NCBI GenBank assembly: GCA_903813345.2
Contig: CAIIXF020000004.1
Span: forward strand, 27,283,985-27,347,984
Direction: 5' to 3'
DNA from: Owenia fusiformis
Taxonomy: Eukaryota; Annelida; Polychaeta; Sabellida; Oweniidae
DNA: 64,000 nucleotides
In this document: positions 46,050-57,129 of the stretch, one piece after another
How the letters are laid out: each line of letters begins with the position of its first letter
How positions within the stretch are numbered: the first letter of the stretch is position 1
The notes under the pieces: model-generated
Told to the model about the DNA's origin: nothing
What the model saw: only the letters and a program-made list of their open reading frames with translations
Database searches by the model: none
Program-made: the position numbers and the translations under genes

Positions 46050-46465
46050 CTCTTGCAACCTCTCCCCATTGTACATAATGTAGATATATTAAGGTAAGTT
46101 GATTAATTTTAAAAAATGACAATAATCAATCACGGATCAAATTAGTAGTTGATTAATAATCATTGAAATTGATCAGTCCAGATAAATATTGAGTTATCCT
46201 GTTTTCTCAATTAATTACATTCGTAGAACATATTCATTACTTTTCGGCAAGAATACATATGGTTTGATTTAAACGTTTAATACTGTGGTATGCATTGTCA
46301 CTCAGAGCTAAATATTTCATATTTCAAATTCCAGATGACAACAATTTTCCCAGTTCTCACATTTGATGTTTGACAGCCAACTTTATATTAACAGATTAAG
46401 AGATCTCTAAACAACCAGATGAAAGTTGGAAGTAATACTTACGCACGATCAGCTGAGAACGTAGG
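46050..46465. other. Downstream untranslated or intron region of copy A
   Basis: A donor-like TATTAAG/GTAAGTTG at about 46,092 is conserved in position with copy B (near 60,717), suggesting a 3' untranslated exon. Confidence 0.4.
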
Positions 46466-46469
46466 ATGT

Positions 46470-46990
46470 TATTTTGGATTTTGGCGGAATCTTATAGTTG
46501 AACACCATCTTGGATCATTCCACCATATTGGATTTCTCAGACTATAGATTACATATTCGACAAGATAATATTTCATGGATTTATCGTAAAATCTGTGACA
46601 AAATATGGTAGTATTTAAAGTCCACCATTTAGGATTTTGGCCATTATGGTAGATTTGGACGCCATCTTGAATTTTGGCCGCCATCTTGAATTTTGGCCGC
46701 CATCTTTTTCCTGCGCCATCTTAGATTTTGGACGCTGTATTGGATTTTCCACCATATTGGATATTTGTAGTTATAAGTGACATACTTGACCGAGTCAAAT
46801 AAACTAGTCAGATAAACTGCATCGATTTACCTGCATCAAAATATGCTGATTTTGCTGTCCGCCATATTAGATTTTGTCTATTTTGACGCCATCTTGGATG
46901 TTTGCTGCCATCTTGAATGTATTCGCCATCTTGGATTTTAGACGTCTTGTTGGATTTTCCCACAATATTGGATATTTTGTGTCAAGTGTG
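46470..46990. repeat. Degenerate array of GCCATCTTGGATTTTGG-like units
   Basis: More than ten imperfect units of the type (C/G)CCATCTTG(G/A)ATTTTGG occur, most densely at 46,620-46,760 and again at 46,855-46,970. Two weaker units lie at 51,893-51,930, beyond the LINE. CCATCTTGG is the complement of a YY1-type core. The LINE at 47.6-51.85 kb appears to sit inside one array. Confidence 0.75.
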
Positions 46991-46994
46991 ATAT

Positions 46995-47640
46995 ATTTGG
47001 ACTAGACAAATAAGGTAACTGCATGGCACAGGCACTCATTATTATTACACTCAAGTTCTTTTTATTACTCTCCCTGTACACCCAGTCTGAGTGTCCCTTA
47101 TTGGTAAAATTGGGTGTAAATAACTGTCAATTACATGTTGTACTTTTATACAGTCTCGTAAGGGTGGTAATAAATTATTTATATGTTTATTTATTTATTT
47201 TTATATTTTTTACTTTTATTCATTATTTATTATTATCATTATTTCTGTTAATTTTTTTCTAGGTCTTTGGACCACTGAATCCTGCTCTATGAACATTTTT
47301 GTTCCCCATCACTAAACACATGTCAGTTTTTTTATTTACAATATGTGTATAATGATTAGCTTATAATTTGCTAGCATAATTCATAAACCAATGTTTTACC
47401 AACTTGAAGATGATAGATTAGTACGTTTGGTTCTTTTATCAAAATCTGTACACCTCTTGAGTATTTATGGATATGTCCATTATAATTATACATCTCTTTG
47501 AGCATTCAACAGCACCTTGCATCAAGACTCCCAACCAATGATTTCGATAAACTTTGTTCTTGTTATTTTGGCTAAAGCTTGCTCCCCTCAACCCCCCTTC
47601 CCTGATGTTGGTTATGCTTTATCATTTATACTTTTAGATA
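46995..47640. other. AT-rich leader before the LINE
   Basis: Contains a T/A-rich low-complexity tract at about 47,175-47,260. The 5' end of the LINE is not defined. Confidence 0.4.
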
Positions 47641-48591
47641 ATGGTTAACAGATCAAATGGTGTGCCAAGCCCTTGGAATGAACTTCCCTTTGCAAATGCT
47701 CCAGTTGATGGACTATCTGTCTACACACATTGTGAGAACATGATATTTAATCCTAAAGATTTGAATGGTTTTTCAAACAATGATGATCCATCTATTTTAT
47801 GGGATGATGAGATGCAGAGAATTGCTTCAAAATGTAACTACCATGAGTCTCTTGAACACATAAACTCAATTCTAATGGCTGAAAAAAATGAATCTTGTCT
47901 CAATTTAATGCACGTTAATGCTCGAAGTCTACATGCTAATAAATTACCACTTTTTAACTTTATTGATCAATTTAAGAAGGATTTTTCAGTAATAGGGATA
48001 AGTGAAACCTGGCTTAATGATAACACTGCTTCTTTATGTTCTCATGAGAATTACAATTCTGAATTTCAACACAGGTCATCCATAGGTGGAGGTGTAGGTC
48101 TATATATTCTTAAATCAATTAATTACAAAACAAGGGATGATTTACAATTGAAACTGGATTCTTGCCAATCACTTACCATTGAAATAATCAATGAAAACAA
48201 GAAAAACACATTAATTACCATTATCTATAAGCCCCCTGATGTGAACATGTCACTTTTTAATTCTGAATTGCAACATTTGCTTGATAGTTTATTAGATGAT
48301 GGCAATAAGGATATCTATCTCATGGGTGACTTTAATATTGATATTTTGAAATCTGACATGCACAAACCCACTTCAGACTTTTTAAATCATATTTTCTCAC
48401 ATAACCTACATCCTCTTATTTACAAACCGACCAGGATAGCAGATCACTCTCTTCATGCCTCTCTGATCGATAATATTTTTACAAATGTTAACAATATTTG
48501 TGAATCTGGGATAATTATTGAAACAATTTCTGATCACTTACCAATATATGTGTTAACTGAAAGAATTTTAACTCAAAAAATTACCAATTAA
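47641..48591 (+). pseudogene. LINE frame, part 1: N-terminus and complete endonuclease
   Basis: 316 codons. The first ~85 residues (MVNRSNGVPSPWNELPFANA onward) are not recognised. Residues from about 90 onward are the endonuclease, with ISETWL, YKPPD, LMGDFNID and the SDHLP catalytic histidine segment all present. The frame ends at TAA immediately after the duplication junction, because 673 is not a multiple of three. Read alone it would give an endonuclease with no RT. Confidence 0.85.
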
Positions 48592-49260
48592 TGCTCGAAG
48601 TCTACATGCTAATAAATTACCACTTTTTAACTTTATTGATCAATTTAAGAAGGATTTTTCAGTAATAGGGATAAGTGAAACCTGGCTTAATGATAACACT
48701 GCTTCTTTATGTTCTCATGAGAATTACAATTCTGAATTTCAACACAGGTCATCCATAGGTGGAGGTGTAGGTCTATATATTCTTAAATCAATTAATTACA
48801 AAACAAGGGATGATTTACAATTGAAACTGGATTCTTGCCAATCACTTACCATTGAAATAATCAATGAAAACAAGAAAAACACATTAATTACCATTATCTA
48901 TAAGCCCCCTGATGTGAACATGTCACTTTTTAATTCTGAATTGCAACATTTGCTTGATAGTTTATTAGATGATGGCAATAAGGATATCTATCTCATGGGT
49001 GACTTTAATATTGATATTTTGAAATCTGACATGCACAAACCCACTTCAGACTTTTTAAATCATATTTTCTCACATAACCTACATCCTCTTATTTACAAAC
49101 CGACCAGGATAGCAGATCACTCTCTTCATGCCTCTCTGATCGATAATATTTTTACAAATGTTAACAATATTTGTGAATCTGGGATAATTATTGAAACAAT
49201 TTCTGATCACTTACCAATATATGTGTTAACTGAAAGAATTTTAACTCAAAAAATTACCAA
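47915..49260 (+). repeat. Exact 673 bp tandem direct duplication within the LINE
   Basis: 47,915-48,587 and 48,588-49,260 read identically wherever I compared them, including both ends (TTAATGCTCGAAG to AAAATTACCAA). The bases outside the junctions differ, so there is no microhomology at the breakpoints. Being 673 long, it shifts the frame. Confidence 0.9.
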
Positions 49261-51463
49261 GCAAATACAATTTAGAATTATGAATGATCCCAATATCCAA
49301 CAGTTTAAACATTCATTAGAAAACACCAACTGGGAAAGTGTATTAAATGAGACAACCAGTCCAGACCTTGCCTGCTCCAATTTCCAGACCTTGCTCGAAA
49401 CTAAATATAATGAGAGCTTTCCAATTTCAACTAAAACAATTAAAATGATAAAGAATAACTCCAAACCCTGGATAACTGTTGGTATTGTAACTTCATCAAA
49501 AAAGAAAAACAAACTGTATAAACAATATTTAAAAGATCCTACTCCAGATAAACTTAAAGAATACAAATTATACAAGAAAAAATTCAAACAAATACTAAAA
49601 CATTCTGAAAAACTATATTACTCTGATAGAATAGCTAATGCTAGAAACAATATAAAAAAAAACCGGAACTCACTTAATGAAATTCTAGCCAGAAAAAAGA
49701 AAAATCTTAATTTATGTGACTCTTCTATTTGTCCTATATCTAACTCTAAAATATCTGATGATACAAAAATTTCAAATACTTTCAATGAATATTTTGCCTC
49801 TGTTGGTGCCACCTTGGCTAAAAAAATAGGAAATGCTGATAAATCACCTGCTGAGCTTATGAGTAAAGTAAAAAGAAATGTTAACTCCATGTTTTTGTCA
49901 CCTGTAACTCATTTTGAACTTTCTAAACTTATCAAGGAGCTGAAGGACTCTGCATCAGGTGACGACGACATAAAACCAAAACTCATAAAAACATGTGGTG
50001 AAGCAATTGTTTCCCCTCTTACTCACATTTTTAATTTATCTTTTTCCAAGGGACTCTTTCCCAACTCTTTAAAAGTTGCTAAGGTTATCCCAATTTTTAA
50101 AAAAGGGAAAAAAGATCAGTTTGCTAATTACAGGCCAATATCTCTGCTCTCTATTTTTTCAAAACTTCTTGAACGACTGATGTATAATAGACTTTCTAAA
50201 TATCTCGAAAAATACAAGATCCTCTACAAACAGCAATATGGATTTAGGAAAAATCGATCTACTTCTATGGCCATTTTGAATTTTGTTGAAAAAATAAGAA
50301 CTTTTCTTGAAACTAAAACTCATTGTATTGGATTATTCCTAGACCTGTCTAAGGCTTTTGATACCCTAGATCACAACATCTTATTACAAAAATTGGATTT
50401 TTATGGCATTCGTGGTATTTCTGCACAATGGTTTAAAAGTTACTTGTCTGACCGTAAACAATATGTGACATATAACAATACTAATTCATCTAATAAACAA
50501 ACAATATCATGTGGCGTTCCTCAAGGCTCAATTTTAGGACCATTGCTTTTTATAATCTACATGAATGATATACATCTTTGTTCTGAAAAACTTGACATGA
50601 TTCTGTATGCATATGACACAAATATTTTAGTTGGCCATCAAAATCTAAACACCCTATGTAAAATCTTGAACAATGAACTCATACATGTAAATCAGTGGTT
50701 CAAAGCTAACAAATTATCACTTAATATCTCAAAAACTAAATTTATTCACTTTAAAACCCAAAACAATAGACATAACTATAACGTCTCAAATAAAATCATC
50801 ATGGATAATAATATTGTTGAACAAACTGAAAAAATCAATTTCCTTGGTGCAACTATTGATGACAGACTGAATTGGAAACATCATATTCATATGCTTGAAA
50901 ATAAATTATCAAAAACTATTGGAACATTGCATAAAGTCAAACATCTACTGGATATTGCAAGTCTTAAAACTCTCTATTACTCCCTTATTTACTCCAATTT
51001 TAATTCTGACATAATAATGTGGGGATGTGTGCCTGAAACTCTCTTAAATAAGCTTCATTCAATTCAAAAACAGTTTATACGTATGCTCGATAAATCTCAT
51101 CACTATAGAGATCCAACTAAACCACTCTTTATTGAACATAAATTGCTAAATATTCATCAAATTGTTAAGTTGAGAATTGCTTTATTTGTTTTCAAATGTG
51201 TAAAGGGCAATAATGACCTGATGGATGATCTTTATTCTTCTTACTTTACAACCAATTATAGCATCCATGACCGCGACACAAGAAACAAATTTGACCTGAG
51301 AGGCCCCAAGTTTAACACAAACATAGGCAAATTCTCTATTAGCCTTCAAGGCAAAACCATCTGGAATTCAATCCCCGAGAATATAAGATCATTGAACTCA
51401 GAAAAATTATTCAAATCAAAATATTTTCATCATCTATTAACTCAGCCACAACCAAGACTTTGA
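48821..51463 (+). pseudogene. LINE frame, part 2: repeated endonuclease C-terminus, then reverse transcriptase
   Basis: 880 codons from an internal ATG. It starts within the second copy of the endonuclease, whose frame is open from about 48,592. The RT domain spans roughly residues 400-690, with motifs in the normal order. Motif A is LDLSKAFD. Motif B is CGVPQGSILGPL. Motif C reads ILYAYDTNILV where an F/Y-ADD box is expected. The first catalytic Asp is therefore Tyr (TAT at 50,612-50,614), a single G-to-T change from GAT. This should abolish polymerase activity. The rest of the frame is intact, so the element decayed recently. Confidence 0.85.
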
Positions 51464-51851
51464 GGTGCTCACATGTTGTTTGATTACAATAAAATTCCCA
51501 ACGCACCATTCCATTTGGCATTTTCTGGCACTTTTGATCTCAAGAATTCTTATCTTTGTTTTTTATCTTTAGCATGAACACCAACTATATCAGGAAACGG
51601 GGACATTGGGAGGAGGCCAAAACAGCTTTGTATCATAGCTGAAATCGCAGGAACAAAACCTTTTTTACTTAATATAATTGTTCAAGGATTTTTTCCATTC
51701 ATATACCTATTTGTCATCTTCAATTGCTAATTCATATGAATTTTTTATTGTTACAGGGGGCACCATACACCTTTCAGTGGTGTCTCGCTCCCTTCATCAA
51801 TTTTGTATTGTTGTATGCATATATATTTAATAAATTGAAATTGAAATTGAT

Positions 51852-52100
51852 TCATTGTAAAATCTGCGTTAAAAACGCAATTTTTCTACTGTCTGCCATC
51901 TTGGATTTAGGTGGCCATCTTGGATTTGGAGGCCAAATTGGTTTTTGGCAGGCATTCTGGTTATTTGAAGAATAAGAAAAAATCAGACATTTCCTGGAGT
52001 TAACCTGTTCATTATTGGCTCACTTGTAGTTAAAAACTATAAAATGATAGATTTCATGGAAAATGTTGATTTTTGCCAATCGGTGCCACTTATTTAATAT
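51852..52100. other. Short spacer with two GCCATCTTGGATTT units
   Basis: Units at 51,893-51,930 match the array on the other side of the LINE. Otherwise AT-rich. Confidence 0.5.
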
Positions 52101-52104
52101 GGAG

Positions 52105-54450
52105 ATCAATTAAGAATTTCTCCATCTAAAATGTCACTCGACTTTTTGGCAATTAAAAGTCCCTGCCTAGCCTGCATTTAGTAGTCATATATTGTCATGT
52201 GCATAATTTTGAAACCATATCCTAATTAGGAGGCCCTCCTGAAAGGGCCTCCTATAGCTTTTGTAGCTTTTCTTTATTCTTTATTCTTTATTTTTATTAT
52301 TCTTCCAAAGCATTTTTCTCCTACTTCCAACTAGCTTTCAACTACCTACTATATGATCCTACTAGTAACCTTGGCTGGAATAGGGGGGAAAATATTTTTT
52401 ATCTAGGTCAAGGTCAAAGGTCAAAATCTAGGTCAAATCTAAGTTTTTTTTCAAGTTTCTCAAGTTTGTCCTTATACTTCATTATTTCTTGCGATGAATT
52501 AAACTGAAACTACATTTAAGTATTCTCTACAAATTGTTCACTATATGTCAGCATTAAATTTTTACCGTTTTTGAGATATTTGACGTCAAAAAATGGTCAA
52601 AAAAGGTCATTTTTCAACTTGCTTCAATCTGACCAATTTTTTTTTTAAAAATCATCTACAAGTTCCCAGGAGTCTGAATCTGACCTCAGATTTGACCGTT
52701 GACCTTTAGTTGACCTTCGAAAGGTCAGAAAAGTTGATTTTTCAAATTGAGTCTTTGGATTCAAATTTAAGTCAGTCTAATTACAAATAGCCTACTGAGG
52801 TCTAAAAAAGTAAAAATTTCAAGGTCAAAGGTCAAGGTCATCAAATTAGGTCACAAACTGTGCTATCTAAGTTTCTCATAGTTCAAGACTACAAATCAAT
52901 ATTTTTAATTGAAAGTCAAGATGTACATTCCTCTGAGGGTTCTACACATATTAGTCATTGACTATTTATTAAAATTTTGTCCCAGTTTTGAGATATAAGA
53001 GCTCAAAAACTGAAAAAGGTCAATTTTTTAAAGTTTATATGGTCAAATTTGAACTTGCTTCAAATTCACCCAACTTTTTTTTAAAAATCATCTACAACTT
53101 CTCAGGAGTTCATATTTAACCTCAGATTTGACATTTGACCTTTAGTTGACCTTCAGTGACCTTCAAAAGGTCAGAAAAGTTGATTTTTCAAATTGAGTTT
53201 TTGGATTCAAATTTAGGGTAAGCCTAATCATAAAAGACCCACTGAGCTCTAAAACAGTAAAATTTTCAAGGTCAAGGGTCACAGTTATCAAATTAGGTCA
53301 AAGGTCAAAATCTAGGTCAAATCTAAAGTTTTTTCAAGTTTCTCAACTTTGTCCTTATACTTCATTATTTCTTGCGATGAATTAAACTGAAACTACATTT
53401 AAGTATTTTCTACAAATTGTTCACTATATGTCAGCATTGAATTTTTACCATTTTTGAGATATTTGACGTTGAAAAATGGTCAAAAAAGGTAATTTTTCAA
53501 CTTGCTTCAATCTGACCAAATTTTTTTTTAAAAATTATCTACAAATTCCCAGGAGTCCGAATCTGACCTCATATTTGACCTTTGACCTTTAGTTGACCTT
53601 CGAAAGGTAAGAAAAGTTGATTTTTCAAATTGAGTCTTTGGATTCAAATTTAGGTCAGCCTGATTAAAAAAGACCTACTGAGGTCTAAAAGGGTAAAACT
53701 TTTCAAGGTCAAAGGTCAAGATCATGAAATTAGGTCACAAACTGTGCTTTCTAAGTTTCACAAAGTTCAAGACTACAAAACATATCCCTCTAAGGGTTCT
53801 ACACATATAAGCAATTAACTATCAATTGAAAAAAGGTCAATTTCGAAATTTTTCAAGGTCAAATTTAAACTTGCTTCAAATTGACAAAATCTTTTTTTGA
53901 AAATCATCTACAAGTTCTCAAGAGTTCACATCTGACCTCAGATTTGATATTTGTCCTTTAGTTGACCTTCAAATTGTCAAAAATGCCTAAGAGGGCCTCC
54001 GTGAGATTGCTTGCAATCTTCAAAAGTCTAGTTATTTCACAAACCCTTTGTTGATTCTGCCATAGTTTCCAATTTGTAAACAGCATTTAGCCTTTTTAAT
54101 TGGGAACTTTTTTGAAATTTCCAAAATGACTGCCATGTGATTCCAGAATTAACATGAGTGTGACGTGACATCACAGTTGCTCGTTCCTAGGTAACAACAA
54201 GATCACAATTGCTCGTTTCTAGATAGCAACAAGATTTTTGATAAAATGGCACAGAATTACCCTGATTAACACCCTTAAAATCTGATTTTCAAAGAATATA
54301 TTTGGAGAAACAATAAAAAGTGGAATAAATTAGAAGATGGTTTCAAGTTACCACAGAAGTCAATTTGAAACTCAAGAATGCTTTCTTTGACTCATAATCA
54401 CAAAAAAGTCGAGTGACATTTTAGATGGAGAATTTCTTAGCTATGATCTC
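52105..54450. mobile_element. Outer inverted-repeat pair enclosing the Helitron-like repeat
   Basis: AAGAATTTCTCCATCTAAAA and the following TGTCACTCGACTTTTT (52,112-52,147) are inverted at about 54,402-54,437. Weaker similarity extends outward through GAGATCA. The arms are about 2.25 kb apart and lie outside the element at 52,220-54,031. They may be the TIRs of an older element into which the inner repeat inserted. Confidence 0.6.
52220..54031 (+). mobile_element. Helitron-like non-autonomous repeat rich in AGGTCA motifs
   Basis: The left end is A/TCCTAATTAGGAGGCC. The right end has the hairpin GATTGCTTGCAATC followed ten bases later by CTAG and then T. A TC start, a 3' hairpin, a CTRR end and an A-T target are Helitron hallmarks. 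There is no coding capacity. Inside, a block of about 0.85 kb (CAAGTTTCTCAA to CAAATTAGGTCA) is tandemly repeated two to three times. It has many AGGTCAAAGGTCA and TCAAGGTCA phrases, which match nuclear-receptor DR1 and monomer sites. GGAGGCCC and GGGCCTCC form a short hairpin at the left end. The Helitron assignment is inference from the ends. Confidence 0.5.
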
Positions 54451-54459
54451 AAATTGATG

Positions 54460-55270
54460 TCATATTTTTGGGACTAAAAATGCCGTAACTTTGCTGCCCG
54501 TGAACCGTTTTCATTCCATTTGCAGTTTTGAGCTTCTTTCACCAAGCTCTACCCTCTCAGTTTATTTTAAAAAATCTAATAACAGCTTTGAAAAATAATG
54601 TAATATCCCTATTAAAAGGAGTCATTTGATTTCAAAAGAATGTATTTTTAAAAATGGTCAGAAGCCCCTACTTATAGTAGGGATATTACATCGTCAGAGG
54701 TGGCGTTAACGCAATTTTTTACGTTTTTTACTCACATTTTTGCAACTCTGACGCAAATATTCATTGTCTACCGAGTCTTTCTGACGCACGTTTGTTTCAC
54801 ATGCAAAATCCCCGCTTGGTACTTGGTTAAATTGATCCCTATACGTGAAAATACGTGATTGATCAAATTTATAATTTTGCTAATTCCGGAAATCTAACAT
54901 TTCGTTCAGCGCAATCGAGCCTCCTTCCTACCGATCATTTTCTCATTTCGGTATTTCATATAATTTTTAAAGCCCTGTGATTCAGATTCAATGATAAACT
55001 TGAAAACATTGATCGATCCCTCGATTTGTTTATTTCGTGAAGCACGTTGCTAGGGGGCGTATCAAAAATGCAATAAAACGAACATAACATTGAACAATAA
55101 TTTATTAAGTTCATACTCCCTTCTAAGGATTTTAGTGATCGTATATTTATCTAAATTACCACATAAAATCTTCCCTTGAATGTTCACACGCTAGATTTAC
55201 GAACCTTTAGTTTCCTTCGCAAGTTCGCAAAATTCCTTCGCTAAGTTAGCAAGTTTCCTTGAGCCGTCCC
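54460..55270. other. No gene recognised
   Basis: A TGACGCA phrase cluster lies near 54,750-54,790. Nothing else supported. Confidence 0.4.
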
Positions 55271-55274
55271 CTTC

Positions 55275-55339
55275 ATCAGCATGCGCAGATGTAATGCGCA
55301 GTAGGTTTATCAATGGTGCTCACAGTGACCGATCTATCG
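55275..55339 (+). promoter_or_regulatory. NRF1-like site and possible 5' untranslated exon of copy B
   Basis: CAGCATGCGCAGATGTAATGCGCAG at about 55,278-55,302 contains an NRF1-type core and a half-site. It is followed by a good donor (CTATC/GTAAGTTTTC) at about 55,339. A non-coding first exon for the plus-strand gene at 57-58.7 kb is plausible but unproven. Confidence 0.3.
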
Positions 55340-57129
55340 TAAGTTTTCACCAAGTATTTTCAATTAACTCCCTCAAGTTAAGATCTTCGATTCACTAGAT
55401 CTAAAGCTGATCCTATGAAGATAGATAATGGGCACATGAAAATCCAGTCGATCGCACATTAAGGGGGGTAATGATGATAAATTAGGTATGAAAACAAATC
55501 TACTTTCGGGTTCATTTGATCAGCTATAATTACAAGATTCTACCGTATTCAATTTAAATGATGCCCAGTATTGTGGTCGGACTTATATTGCCGTTTTAGA
55601 CTTTGGAATGATTGCAAAAATGTTTAATTTCAACATGAAACGCTTTGACCCCAATTTGTGTAACTCCACACAGGGAGAAACTCCTCTCCCACTCCATTCA
55701 CACCCATGACTCGCTGGACCAGATAATCAGATGATTAATAGTGACATTTTTCTTGCAATTGCCAAATTAATTAATTGTTAGTTGTTAATGTGCTATAAGA
55801 GTACAATAAAAGGTATGCACAAAATCAAAAAATAGATTTTGTATGTGGTTTCTACATTTTGTATGCATTTTTACTCAAGAAAAACACTTTTATAGCTTTG
55901 ACTCAACTTTTTTTCTTGTGACTCACTTTTTTGAAACTACCTGAGTCATGATGACTCACAAAAATATATGCCTACCGCCACCGCTGATCGTCGTGGAAAA
56001 CATGAGGAAAATACTTCCATGTTTTTTTGAAGCTGTTATTTGACATGTATTACAAGTCATATGGTGAATGTTTTGCATTATATTGGTAAAAAACAATAAA
56101 AACTGATGTATGAAGAGGAAAAAAATTCTTGTTTTGTTATTTAAATGACAGATATTAGACATTATACCTACAGTTGGTGTAAATTTTGCCGTGACATCAC
56201 GGCACCATAAAAATACAAAACTCCAAAAAACTAACAATGGAAATCTCGATTTCCGCGTAATATGTCATCAGTTTTACAAAAATTGATTTCACAAATCGAT
56301 AAAATACATCTAAATGAAGAAAAGATCGATTGAAACCAATTTTATATGTCTACCCATTTTTAAGTAGAGGCCAAAGCAGGTCAAAAATGGTAATTATTAT
56401 CAGTTTTATTGAAATTTTGACGAGATCAACTATTATTTTGACTGGTTTCATTCAATTTATTATATTACAATATATAAGCTACAATTTGGTCAAAAAATTA
56501 TGTAAATATCTCGTAGCATCTCTTGCGGAATTCGATCTGAAAACCACCACTCCAAAAAAATGTGACCCTCGTTTTCAAATCTCGCGTCGTCATCTCCGCC
56601 ATATTGTTTACATTTGAAAAATTGAATATTCAAATTTGTCGGAATTAAAGGTAAATATCATCCTTATTTACTTATAAGAATGACAAACTTTAGTATCAGT
56701 GTCTTAGATAATGATGTTAAGCTATTAAAAATTCTATCTAGTCTTTGAATAGATTCTGTTTATGCCGTTTCTCGAGGTTGAAAACGCGAAGATCCTTTTT
56801 CGCAGGAAAATCATAGCACTCAATTGATAAATTTCAACTTGAAATCATCATTGTAAAGGATTAAGAAAAGCTGTATTCGATTTACTATTTGAAACAAGAT
56901 CTCTGTGTGTTAATGGCTTTTCTTTGAAGTACACTTCAGTAATTATTAATTAATTATCCAATTTCCAAAGCTACGATTTTTATAACTCTATTATCACCCA
57001 CCCGGAAATCATCCACTAAATGAAATATTCTATGTTCTATGTTCTAACTTATTCTGTGCCTGTATGGAAGTTATGCCAAGAATCATTTATGCTTTTTCAA
57101 TGTATGTTGCATTGTCTTTTTCACACAGT
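55340..57129. other. Probable intron or intergenic DNA
   Basis: No coding exon seen. A GC-richer CTCGCGTCGTCATCTCCGCC phrase near 56,580 could be an alternative start region. Confidence 0.4.

Larger units (their letters stand above)
47641..51851 (+). mobile_element. APE-type LINE (Jockey/CR1/L2-like), nearly full length, inactivated
   Basis: One open region encodes an apurinic-type endonuclease followed by a reverse transcriptase. Endonuclease marks include NARSL, ISETWL, MGDFNID and SDHLPIY. RT marks include NYRPISLLSIFSKLLERLM, QYGFRKNRST, LFLDLSKAFDTLDH, GVPQGSILGPLLF and NKLSLNISKTKF. The 3' untranslated part ends with AATAAA and a TTGAAATTGAAATTG tail at about 51,826-51,851, typical of this group. 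No ORF1 with a zinc knuckle was seen upstream. Two lesions kill it: a 673 bp tandem duplication in the endonuclease and a substitution in the RT catalytic box. Confidence 0.9.

Noticed and set aside
49246-49890. Minus-strand open frames opposite the LINE.
   Set aside because: They are antisense shadows of the LINE coding region.
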